From Methylobacterium sp. Leaf104 (GTDB taxonomy: Bacteria; Pseudomonadota; Alphaproteobacteria; Rhizobiales; Beijerinckiaceae), in contig NZ_LMMZ01000023.1 of the NCBI RefSeq assembly GCF_001422885.1, positions 394,617 to 458,616 on the forward strand: DNA of 64,000 nt, in the 5' to 3' direction. A program made the position numbers and the translations under genes. The notes beneath the pieces are model-generated. The model made no database searches and was not told the origin of the DNA. It saw nothing but the letters and a program-made list of their open reading frames with translations. Within the stretch, counting starts at the first letter, position 1. Every line of letters starts with the position of its first letter. Positions 41,100 to 47,611 of the stretch are shown here, piece by piece.

Positions 41100-42328
41100 C
41101 CTAAGCGAGGGCGATCTCCCGTGATCGGGAGACCCCAGATATCGACTGACTGGCCAGGGACGGGGATCCACCGACCGGCCCGTACCGCATCGACGCCGGC
41201 GGCCACAGCCGCGGCTCGATCCGGCCCCAACATTCTCATGCGTGCTCTGAGACGCGCGGCCCCTGGGCGAGCCGCGATACGTGCGAGTGCATGCTCGACA
41301 CTACTCCCCCCGTCTCGTCCACTGCATTCGTCAGGTCCGCCAACGCGTCCAACAGGGACCGCTCCGCCGGCACCTCGTCCGGCGCCAGGGCCGTGATCAG
41401 GGCCTCCAGCAGCCTGCGCTGCGCGGCTTGCTCCGCAATGATCTGATCCAACCTGCTGTCCATTTCCATCTCCATGCTTCTCTAGGGTGAGGCCCGCCAG
41501 GCGTGCCTTGACGGCCGCTGCGGGAATTCGTGTGCCGTCTGCCCGGCGTGCGGCCGCCCCGACGAGACGAGTGGCGAGATGGGCAGTGCCGCTGCCGTCC
41601 ACGATGACCGGACCGGACCGCCCCTCGCGAAGGTCGAGGCCTCGTTCACGGAGCGCCGCCAGAAACGAATCGCCTTCGTCGGACACCCGCCATGCCTCCA
41701 GCGCGGCCGCCCGCAGGTCGTCGAGGGGGACGCCGGTGCGCTCCTGGATCAGGCGCTCGGTCGGTGACAGGCGGGCCACGGGGCGCTCCGCCGTCGTTGC
41801 GCCGGCGGCTTCCATCCAGTCGGCGACGTCATCGCGGCCGCCCTCGCGCAGGGCCCTGACGATGGCGCGCGAGTGCTTCGACGGCGTGGGCACCGGCATG
41901 CCGAACTCGAACTCAACCGTCCGGGCCACGCGCTCCCGGCGGGCGAAGTCGAAGCCGACGTCCACGACACGGCCGTCCGGGCGCACGAGGCTGTAGACGC
42001 GGTGCTCGTGCCTGCGCCCGTGTTTGACGTGGACAGCACCGCATACGGGCTGGCCGGCGAGCCCGAACTCGGCCTCGAACAGGGCCCAGAACCGCTGCCT
42101 GGCCCCGTCGTTGTCCGCGATCTCAAGGTCTGGATCGCAGTGCACGTGATAGACGGGGCGGTCCGTCCGGCCGCCGAGGCTGAGGGCGACGAGCTCGCGA
42201 ACCTGGCCGACCAGATCCGGGGAGCCAAGGCCCCGGGCAGGGATGACCAGGACCTGCTCATTCTCCGGCTTGAGTAGGTGGTGAGCGAGGGCGTCGCCGC
42301 CCTGGCCCCGCATGGCGCCCGAGATCAC
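41096..42328 (-). CDS. MobA/VirD2-like relaxase (mobilization nuclease)
   Basis: 410 residues. The N-terminal ~190 residues follow the relaxase pattern: ALAHHLLKPENEQVLVI, RGLGSPDLVGQVRELVALSL, RPVYHVHCDPD, FGLAGQPVCGAVHVKHGRRHEHRVYSLV. His103, His107 and His109 are the candidate metal ligands of the HUH-type nuclease. The usual N-terminal tyrosine is not obvious, so activity is uncertain. Residues ~290-350 are glycine-rich and low-complexity where another gene is nested in a second frame; the last 55 residues look structured again. ATGA overlap couples it to a MobC-like gene. The family nicks oriT for conjugative transfer; its presence in a siphophage is unusual. Confidence 0.65.
   Translation of the reverse strand: MISGAMRGQGGDALAHHLLKPENEQVLVIPARGLGSPDLVGQVRELVALSLGGRTDRPVYHVHCDPDLEIADNDGARQRFWALFEAEFGLAGQPVCGAVHVKHGRRHEHRVYSLVRPDGRVVDVGFDFARRERVARTVEFEFGMPVPTPSKHSRAIVRALREGGRDDVADWMEAAGATTAERPVARLSPTERLIQERTGVPLDDLRAAALEAWRVSDEGDSFLAALRERGLDLREGRSGPVIVDGSGTAHLATRLVGAAARRADGTRIPAAAVKARLAGLTLEKHGDGNGQQVGSDHCGASRAAQAAGGPDHGPGAGRGAGGAVPVGRVGGPDECSGRDGGSSVEHALARIAARPGAARLRARMRMLGPDRAAAVAAGVDAVRAGRWIPVPGQSVDIWGLPITGDRPRLG
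41236..41475 (-). CDS. Gene nested inside the relaxase gene, coiled-coil protein, 79 aa
   Basis: 79 residues in another frame of the same strand, entirely inside 41096-42328. The protein looks authentic: MDSRLDQIIAEQAAQRRLLE continues as a coiled coil (ALADLTNAVDETGGVVSSMH), while the relaxase frame over the same bases is low-complexity glycine/aspartate sequence. IncQ plasmids nest mobB inside mobA in the same way, so an accessory mobilization role is possible (inference). The Shine-Dalgarno sequence is weak. Confidence 0.5.
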   Translation of the reverse strand: MEMEMDSRLDQIIAEQAAQRRLLEALITALAPDEVPAERSLLDALADLTNAVDETGGVVSSMHSHVSRLAQGPRVSEHA

Positions 42329-42780
42329 GCGGACCTCGCATTGAGCCCGACGACCATGGGCACGAGCGCCGCGCGAACCCTGTCCAACCCGGCGATGACC
42401 TCGTCCGCCTTTCCGGACCGGGCCGGGGCGTAGAGGCCTCCGACCTCCCTGACCAGGCCTGACAGAATCATCAAATCGGCATCGGGGATCCGCTGCCTCG
42501 GGCCCGACCCCCGGTCCGCCTCGGCATCGAGCCCGAGGGCATCCGCGACGAGACGGCGGACGTAGGCACCGTCCGTGACGCCGGCCTGTTTGGCCGCCTC
42601 CGTGAGGGCGCCGCGGAGAGGGCCGGTCAACCTGACGTCCACCTTGGAGGCAAGCTTGCGACGGTCGATAGCCGCAGGCACTTGGGGTCCACGGGGCGTA
42701 GCCCCTGGCAGTCCCACGCCCGGAGGGGGTGGGGTGGCGGCGGACCCGTGTCCGACCGCCATGGCTGGCTTAACACTCAT
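42325..42780 (-). CDS. MobC-like relaxosome accessory protein
   Basis: 151 residues from ATG 42780 with AGGAG upstream. The N-terminal 40 residues are low-complexity. The core KVDVRLTGPLRGALTEAAKQ then AGVTDGAYVRRLVADALGL matches ribbon-helix-helix MobC proteins that open oriT for the relaxase. The C-terminal region (LMILSGLVREVGGLYAPARS) with a closing helix is also MobC-like. Coupled to the relaxase by ATGA. Confidence 0.65.
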   Translation of the reverse strand: MSVKPAMAVGHGSAATPPPPGVGLPGATPRGPQVPAAIDRRKLASKVDVRLTGPLRGALTEAAKQAGVTDGAYVRRLVADALGLDAEADRGSGPRQRIPDADLMILSGLVREVGGLYAPARSGKADEVIAGLDRVRAALVPMVVGLNARSA

Positions 42781-42846
42781 TTCTACTGCTCCTGATCCTG
42801 GAATGTCGGACGAACTCTGTCGGACGGCCGTTTGAAGTCTTCACCG

Positions 42847-43626
42847 CTACTTGGGACCCGGGGGCACGTAGGTCTCCGGCTCCTCCTCCGTCGCGTCCTT
42901 GGGGTCCTTGCTGCCCGTCGTTCCTGGGGGGATGACGGCCGTCCCAGTGGCCCCCGCATTCCCCCCTGCGCCGGTCGTCCCAGTCGTCCCCGTGCCCCCT
43001 GCAATCCGCTTCGCCAACCTGGCCGCTTTCTCTGCGGCGGCCTTGGCGATGGCCTCCTGGATCGGACCGGGGACGTCGAGCTCAGGGGGTGGGGTCTCCC
43101 CGATTTTCGTTGCGTCCGACCGCTCGCGCAGGGACGCGAGCCATGCCCGATCCCAATCTTCAACGGAGGTCTCGCGGAGGCGCGTGAACTCGATCCTGTA
43201 GGCTGCGCACCGGTGCGGCAGCAGGAGGAGGTCCGGCCCCAGGAACGGGACGGGAACCGCGGCCAGGCGCATCGCGCGCAGGAATTCCAGGACCTCAGGA
43301 CCGACGAATCGCTCGGCGTCCGCAAGGGTTTTGGCGTTCGTCTCCATTTCGCGCGCGGGGTTGTGATGCCTTACGATTACCCCAATCGACCGGGCGAAAA
43401 GCTTGTCCGCCTCCTCCGCCTGGCGCGCGAGGGTGGCCGCCCGCTGCTCGGCTTTCACGGCGTCACGGACGGCCTGTTCCGCCGGCGTCAGGGGGACGAC
43501 GTCGGACACCGGCGCCGGCTTTGTCGGACGCGGTCCGACGGGCTTGTCGGACCGCCGGGAGAGGGGCCGCGCGGGCGGCTGGGGGGCGGGCGTGAGCCCA
43601 GCGAATTGCAGGAGTTTGGTGAGCAT
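42847..43626 (-). CDS. Hypothetical protein, 259 aa, coiled coil with collagen-like GT repeats
   Basis: 259 residues. The first ~60 are basic and proline-rich, then a charged coiled coil (AVKAEQRAATLARQAEEAD), a globular part (FVGPEVLEFLRAMRLAAVPV) and a C-terminal GTTGTTGAGGNAGATGT stretch of G-x-T triplets. It lies upstream of the mob genes on the same strand and might be a third mobilization gene, but no family is recognised. TGTCGGAC motifs recur around it (42804, 42817, 43522, 43547). Confidence 0.45.
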   Translation of the reverse strand: MLTKLLQFAGLTPAPQPPARPLSRRSDKPVGPRPTKPAPVSDVVPLTPAEQAVRDAVKAEQRAATLARQAEEADKLFARSIGVIVRHHNPAREMETNAKTLADAERFVGPEVLEFLRAMRLAAVPVPFLGPDLLLLPHRCAAYRIEFTRLRETSVEDWDRAWLASLRERSDATKIGETPPPELDVPGPIQEAIAKAAAEKAARLAKRIAGGTGTTGTTGAGGNAGATGTAVIPPGTTGSKDPKDATEEEPETYVPPGPK

Positions 43627-43690
43627 AGCGGCCTCGTTGGTGTCTGACCGCTATGGATTGTCCGGGCCGTCAGCGACCATCACAAGGGGG

Positions 43691-44086
43691 CTATGCGGCC
43701 CCCGCGACACCCCATGCGGCCGCGTCGTACCCTTCGAGATTCCGGAGCAGGGCCTCCCGCACCTTGCTCAGGAAGGCAGCCGCGTCGGACGTGGGCCACC
43801 CGTCGTGCTCGACGCACTGGTACTCAAGGCAGTCCACGAGCTTGGCGGCCTCCGCGATGCTGGGCACCGGCACTTGGCGGGGCACGTAGACGTCGGCGAT
43901 CCGGCCGGCGATGACGAGCGCCTCGGGATCCCCGAGGTAGCGGACACCCACGCTCAAGATGTTCGCCTCCCAGAGTTGGCGCCCCTCGTCCATCGCGCTC
44001 CGCTTCGTGAGGCCCTCGACCCCGTACGCGAGGCCTGCGGAGATGATGCTGTCGATGTGGCTCTTGCTGACGATGAATGCGCTCAT
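43691..44086 (-). CDS. Hypothetical protein, 131 aa, with ArdC-type leader
   Basis: 131 residues from ATG 44086 with GGGAG six bases upstream. MSAFIVSKSHIDSIISAGLA followed by YGVEGLTKRSAMDEGRQLW, a regular mixed helical/strand sequence, and LVDCLEYQCVEHDGWPTSDA. This pattern occurs in proteins of unknown function of plasmids and phages near antirestriction genes. Its long 5' leader is homologous to the leader of the ArdC gene at 46464, so both are probably induced together. Confidence 0.55.
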   Translation of the reverse strand: MSAFIVSKSHIDSIISAGLAYGVEGLTKRSAMDEGRQLWEANILSVGVRYLGDPEALVIAGRIADVYVPRQVPVPSIAEAAKLVDCLEYQCVEHDGWPTSDAAAFLSKVREALLRNLEGYDAAAWGVAGAA

Positions 44087-44296
44087 GGTGCTCTCCCGTT
44101 GGCCGCCCGGTGCGGCCTCGATGGGGGCCTGGGGAGACGGGGGACGCGGCGCGCACCGGAGGCCGCAACGCAGTGGAGGACGGCAAGGCCGCAACGCAGT
44201 GGAGGACGGCAAGGCCGCAACGCAGTGGAGGACGGCAAGGCCGTTGCGGGTGGTAGCGACCGCTGTCGGACGACCCCAATTCGAGAGGCCGCTCGG
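44087..44296 (-). promoter_or_regulatory. Long 5' leader homologous to the ArdC leader
   Basis: About 200 non-coding bases. Blocks shared with 46465-46640 include GCTCTCCCGT, GCGGCCTCG, GGCCTGG-GAC, GCACCG-AGGC, GTTGCGGG and TCGAGAGGCCG, in the same order. Within it a 26-bp unit is repeated three times (44161-44236). The shared end with GAGAGGCC probably marks the promoter. The rest of the gap to 44488 is the 11-bp array and promoter element B. Confidence 0.5.
44161..44236. repeat. 26-bp tandem repeat, three copies
   Basis: Unit AAGGCCGCAACGCAGTGGAG followed by GACGGC; the first copy starts GGCC at 44161, exact copies start at 44185 and 44211. The homologous ArdC leader has one unit (GCGGGAACGGAGTGGACGAC). 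It is expanded in this leader only. Confidence 0.8.
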
Positions 44297-44406
44297 GGGC
44301 ATGGGCCGCGAATGGGCCGCATATAGGCCGCGAGTGGACCGCGGATGGTCCAACTGCGTACCGCGGATGGGCCGCGGATGGGCCGCGTTTGGTCCGATGT
44401 TGGGCC
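44297..44406. repeat. Array of ten 11-bp units, consensus GCGNATGGNCC
   Basis: Ten consecutive 11-base units: GGGCATGGGCC, GCGAATGGGCC, GCATATAGGCC, GCGAGTGGACC, GCGGATGGTCC, AACTGCGTACC, GCGGATGGGCC, GCGGATGGGCC, GCGTTTGGTCC, GATGTTGGGCC. The phase is unbroken. It is non-coding, between the leftward leader and the rightward Tad2-like gene. It shares exact units (GCGGATGGTCC) with array 4644-4752 about 40 kb away. Confidence 0.8.
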
Positions 44407-44436
44407 GCGCCGATGAACAGGCGTTCACCGGGACTT

Positions 44437-44483
44437 GTGACGGTCGCTCCGGGAGGGGGACGATGCCCTCCTAACCCCAGGAG
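44437..44483 (+). promoter_or_regulatory. Promoter-like element with SD-covering hairpin (copy B)
   Basis: GTGACG (44437), 16 bases, GACGAT (44459), then CTCCT (44468-44472) and AGGAG (44479-44483) with a 6-base loop. AGGAG is the Shine-Dalgarno sequence of the gene at 44489. Bases GTGACGGTCGCTCCGGG are shared with copy A at 35549 almost exactly. Confidence 0.5.
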
Positions 44484-44488
44484 AGCTC

Positions 44489-44992
44489 ATGTCCGAAGCC
44501 CTGATCCGAGACGCAGACGCCATCATGCCGGGGCTCCGCGCCCGCCTCGCGCGTCTCGACGCTGCCCGGCCGGGGTGGGAGGAGCTCTACCGCGCGGCGG
44601 CGATGGCCAACGCCGTCGGCGGCCGCGTCGTCCTGGAGATGCCGAACGAGCGCCTCCTGGCATGGCACCGACTGATGCTTGATGAGGGGCAGAACCACTG
44701 GCTGTCCGTGAAAGCGGACAGAAGCGTGGGCCTAATCGACCTCGGGGACGGCCCCCTCGTCACCATACGCCCCATCCCCGAGAGCGGACGCGACTTCGGT
44801 CAGGCGCTCACGTGGCTGCGCCAGGGCGAGCGCGTCCGCCGGGCCGCGTGGCGCCGGGCGTACCGGTACCTCGTGCGCCGTCCCGACGACCAGGGCGACG
44901 GCATCTACCTCGTGGAGCCCCGCCTCGATGACGCACGCTGGGTCGGGGACAGCGAGGACCTCCTGGCTCAGGACTACGAGCTCGTGCCGTAG
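44489..44992 (+). CDS. Protein with C-terminal Tad2 (DUF2829)-like domain
   Basis: 167 residues. The C-terminal ~70 follow the DUF2829/Tad2 pattern: FGQALTWLRQGERVRRAAW, a YLVRRPDD strand, IYLVEP, then WVGDSEDLLAQDYELVP. Tad2 proteins bind the signalling nucleotide of Thoeris immunity and block it, so an anti-defence role is inferred. The N-terminal ~95 residues (ELYRAAAMANAVGGRVVLEM, a strand-rich end) are an extra domain not found in minimal Tad2. Preceded by promoter-like element B and followed by two small genes in the same direction. Confidence 0.65.
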   Translation: MSEALIRDADAIMPGLRARLARLDAARPGWEELYRAAAMANAVGGRVVLEMPNERLLAWHRLMLDEGQNHWLSVKADRSVGLIDLGDGPLVTIRPIPESGRDFGQALTWLRQGERVRRAAWRRAYRYLVRRPDDQGDGIYLVEPRLDDARWVGDSEDLLAQDYELVP

Positions 44993-44999
44993 GGGGCTG

Positions 45000-45049
45000 G
45001 TGACGGTCGCTCCCCGGGGTGGAGGATCTCCAGGAACGCAACCGGAGAT
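45000..45049 (+). promoter_or_regulatory. Promoter-like element with SD-covering hairpin (copy C)
   Basis: GTGACG (45000), 16 bases, GAGGAT (45022), then ATCTCC (45026-45031) and GGAGAT (45044-45049) with a 12-base loop. The stem sequence differs from copies A and B but remains paired, and GGAG is again the Shine-Dalgarno sequence, of the gene at 45056. Confidence 0.5.
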
Positions 45050-45055
45050 GCCGAC

Positions 45056-45280
45056 GTGAACGAGAATGAAATCGAGGCCCCCCTGGCCTCGGAGAAATAT
45101 AGCATCGGTTGGGGGCAACTCATGTTCCTCCCGTTCCATGAGCCGGACCCCAAGATGAGCCGCCGTCGCCGGCGTCGCCTGCGTGGGAAGCGCAAGGCGG
45201 GCCTGCTCAAGCCTTGGGGGTTCGAGTTCCTGGGCGAGGTAGAGATCTACAAGGTGGCGGTCGCTAGGAGGCAGGCATGA
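45056..45280 (+). CDS. Small basic protein, 74 aa
   Basis: 74 residues from GTG 45056. An acidic start (NENEIEAPLASEKYS) is followed by a strongly basic run (MSRRRRRRLRGKRKAG) and a short hydrophobic end. Possibly nucleic-acid-binding. Overlaps the next gene by 4 bases. It lies in the anti-defence block, function unknown. Confidence 0.45.
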   Translation: MNENEIEAPLASEKYSIGWGQLMFLPFHEPDPKMSRRRRRRLRGKRKAGLLKPWGFEFLGEVEIYKVAVARRQA

Positions 45281-45576
45281 CCGACCGCATGAAGGCAGCC
45301 GCCGATGCGGCCCTGGCACGGCTTCACACCTTCCCCATCGAGCGCAGGGTGACGCAGGCGGACCTTCGGACGATCCAGACCGATGGCTCCCTGATGCTGG
45401 GCCGAGAGAGTTTCGAGACCGAGGAGGAGTGGCGGGAGTTCACGCGCAGTCTCGGCGTGGGCAACGTGCCGCCGAATTTCCGGATCTCGTTGACCCCCCA
45501 GGGGGAGCATCGTCTGTGTGATGATTCCGATTTCGATACCATCGAGATCTCGGGATCCGTCACCTACCTCGGCTAA
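45277..45576 (+). CDS. Small acidic protein, 99 aa
   Basis: 99 residues, ATG overlapping the previous stop. Helical start (RMKAAADAALARLHTFP) and an acidic C-terminal part (DDSDFDTIEISGSVTYLG). Net negative charge and size would fit a DNA-mimic type inhibitor, but that is speculative. No family recognised. Confidence 0.45.
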   Translation: MTDRMKAAADAALARLHTFPIERRVTQADLRTIQTDGSLMLGRESFETEEEWREFTRSLGVGNVPPNFRISLTPQGEHRLCDDSDFDTIEISGSVTYLG

Positions 45577-45606
45577 GAGGCCCCGGTCTCCCGGGGCCCC
45601 TGAGGG

Positions 45607-46464
45607 CTAGGCCGCCTCGGCCAACTCCTGCCGGAGTGAGGTCAGGTACCCCGCCGCCCGGGACGCCGCGCTCGCCGCGGTGAAGATCGCCTTGGGGTCG
45701 CTCCGGAGAAGCTTGAGCCACGATGCCAGGTAGCTCGCGTGGGTCGGGTGCGGCTCCGCCTCCAGGCCATGCTCGGCCATGAGGAAGGCGCTGCCCAGTT
45801 CGGCCACGAGCTCCTCCGCGGCGTAGGCGGAGGTCTTGAAGCGCCCGGTCAGGTCCCGGTCGAGGCGCCCCTTCGCCCCGCTCCAGTGCACGAGCTCGTG
45901 GGCTGCGGTGCTGGCGTAGCCCTGCGCCGTGGGGAACCGGTCCCGCTTCGGGAGGACGATGCGGTCCTCGGAGGGCTGGTAGAAAGCCGCGTCCCCGCCG
46001 TGGGTGATCCGGGCGCCGGTGGCCTCGACGAACCGGTCGAATGTTTCGGGGGTGGCCCAATCGCTGGGGGCCGGAATGGATGCGGCCGCGGGGGCGCCCT
46101 CCACCTGCGCGGCATTGAACCCGTAGCTCGCGCGGGCGACGAAGCGGCGCCGGTCCTCCTCGCCCTCGATGGCGAGCTCCTTGAAGAAGACGATGATGGT
46201 GGACCGCTCGCCCTTGCGGACCTGGGCACCGAGCTCCTGCCATTGCTTGTACGTCGCCCACCGCGTGTCGCCGTACCCGTTGGCCTGCTCCGCGCACCAG
46301 AGCATCAGGGTGTTGACCCCGCGGTAGGCGTTGCCGGTCCTCGCGTTGGTCGGGAGGGAGCCGCCCTTCCGGTGCCAAGGGCACTGCCAGTCGCCTGCCT
46401 CGCCGGCTTCGAGGGTCGCGATGATCGTGTCGGTGACGGCCTGGTGAACGTCGAACTGGGCCAT
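45607..46464 (-). CDS. ArdC-like antirestriction protein (ssDNA-binding plus zincin domain)
   Basis: 285 residues. The N-terminal domain (VTDTIIATLEAGEAGDWQCPW, NAYRGVNTLML, ATYKQWQELGAQVRKGE) is the ArdC/TraC1 ssDNA-binding fold. The C-terminal metallopeptidase-like domain has HELVHW (His189, Glu190, His193) and FKTSAYAAEELVAELGSAFL. ArdC proteins protect entering single-stranded DNA from restriction and are typical of conjugative elements, matching the relaxase nearby. Starts at ATG 46464 with GGGAG; shares a long leader with the gene 43691-44086. Confidence 0.85.
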   Translation of the reverse strand: MAQFDVHQAVTDTIIATLEAGEAGDWQCPWHRKGGSLPTNARTGNAYRGVNTLMLWCAEQANGYGDTRWATYKQWQELGAQVRKGERSTIIVFFKELAIEGEEDRRRFVARASYGFNAAQVEGAPAAASIPAPSDWATPETFDRFVEATGARITHGGDAAFYQPSEDRIVLPKRDRFPTAQGYASTAAHELVHWSGAKGRLDRDLTGRFKTSAYAAEELVAELGSAFLMAEHGLEAEPHPTHASYLASWLKLLRSDPKAIFTAASAASRAAGYLTSLRQELAEAA

Positions 46465-46813
46465 GATGCTCTCCCGTCGTGCCGCCCATCGCGGCCTCGT
46501 GGGGAGGCCTGGAGACGGCCGGGAGCGACCCGCACCGAAGGCGGGAACGGAGTGGACGACCCCGCCAGGGGTTGCGGGGAATAGCGACGGACCGTCGTAT
46601 GAACCCCCAATCGAGAGGCCGTGCGGGCGCGTTGGGAGAGCTTGGCCTGATCGGTTTCCGAGGGGCGTCCGTGTCCCCGGGCATGCCGTCCCTGGCTCGC
46701 CGGCGTCCGTGACGTGTGTCCCTCAGGTACCACCGGGCCATCCTGGTTAACGTAGCCGTTGTCCTGCCCGCCGCGCGATCGATACAGTCCCGCAAAATCG
46801 GGAGAGCGAATCA
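46465..46813 (-). promoter_or_regulatory. Leader of the ArdC gene and divergent gap
   Basis: 46465-46640 is homologous to the leader 44087-44296: GCTCTCCCGTCG, GCGGCCTCG, GGCCTGGAGACGG, GCACCGAAGGC, GTTGCGGGG, AATCGAGAGGCCG in matching order. The rest, to 46813, is the promoter region of the rightward nuclease gene with GGGAGA before its start. No gene is seen in it. Confidence 0.5.
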
Positions 46814-47518
46814 GTGAGTACGGCTGCGACCAAGGCCTCGACGCTCAAGCGAGCCACCGTAGACGACGCCCTGCTCAATAAGGCAGCCGACCTCCCATAC
46901 GACCTGAGGGTCAGGAACATCGTCGCGGCGATGGAGGACGTGTACGACTTCTTCCACGACGTGAACGGGATCCTGATCGCGAAGGGGCTCAAGCGGCTCG
47001 ACGAGATGCTCCGGCCGGCGGCCATGAGCGGCATCGTCTCCGACATGCTGACGGCCTCGGTTGCGCGCCAGTCACGCACCCTCGTGGAGAACGGCCACTT
47101 CAACGGGCACCCCGACCTCCTGGTGCGGGGGCGCTACCCCAACGACAGCGCCAAGTCAGGCACCGACGGCATCGAGATCAAGTCCACCCGCAAGGCGGGC
47201 GGCGCCGTCGACACGCATGGCGGCCGCAATCAATGGATGTGCGTGTTCGTCTACGAGGTCTCGTTCGACCCAAAGCTCCCCGCCATCGACCAGGAGCCAA
47301 TGCGGTTCACCGAGGTCTACCTCGGCGAGGTCGAGGAAACCGACTTCCGGCACAACGAGCGGGGCGCGCTCGGCACCAGGACCTCGACGCTCCATGGGGA
47401 TGGCATCGCGAAGCTCCGCCAAAGCTGGGTCTACCTCGTCCCAAAACCCGTCCGGGAGAAGGCCATGCCGGCGACCCCGCCCCCTCCGAAGCGGCGGAGG
47501 GGGACGAGCGGTTCTTAA
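46814..47518 (+). CDS. PD-(D/E)XK-type restriction endonuclease
   Basis: 234 residues. GHPDLLVRGRY (Asp101) and GTDGIEIKSTRK (Glu121, Lys123) form the PD...(D/E)xK nuclease signature, followed by GGRNQWMCVFVYEV, a strand that usually completes this core. The N-terminal half is helical. It ends about 90 bases before a DNA methyltransferase on the same strand, as expected of a type II restriction-modification pair. The specificity cannot be read from sequence. GTG start at 46814 with GGGAGAG upstream. Confidence 0.7.
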   Translation: MSTAATKASTLKRATVDDALLNKAADLPYDLRVRNIVAAMEDVYDFFHDVNGILIAKGLKRLDEMLRPAAMSGIVSDMLTASVARQSRTLVENGHFNGHPDLLVRGRYPNDSAKSGTDGIEIKSTRKAGGAVDTHGGRNQWMCVFVYEVSFDPKLPAIDQEPMRFTEVYLGEVEETDFRHNERGALGTRTSTLHGDGIAKLRQSWVYLVPKPVREKAMPATPPPPKRRRGTSGS

Positions 47519-47611
47519 CACTCGTCCCGGCAAAGTGGGCTCAGCGACAAAGTAGCGTTTGACGTCCGGACGTCGTGGGTGTCTTGCTGCGGACGTACGG
47601 AGATGAGACCA

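Noticed and set aside
44161..44406. Possible CRISPR array
   Set aside because: The 26-bp units are directly adjacent without spacers and the 11-bp units are too short; no cas genes are present.
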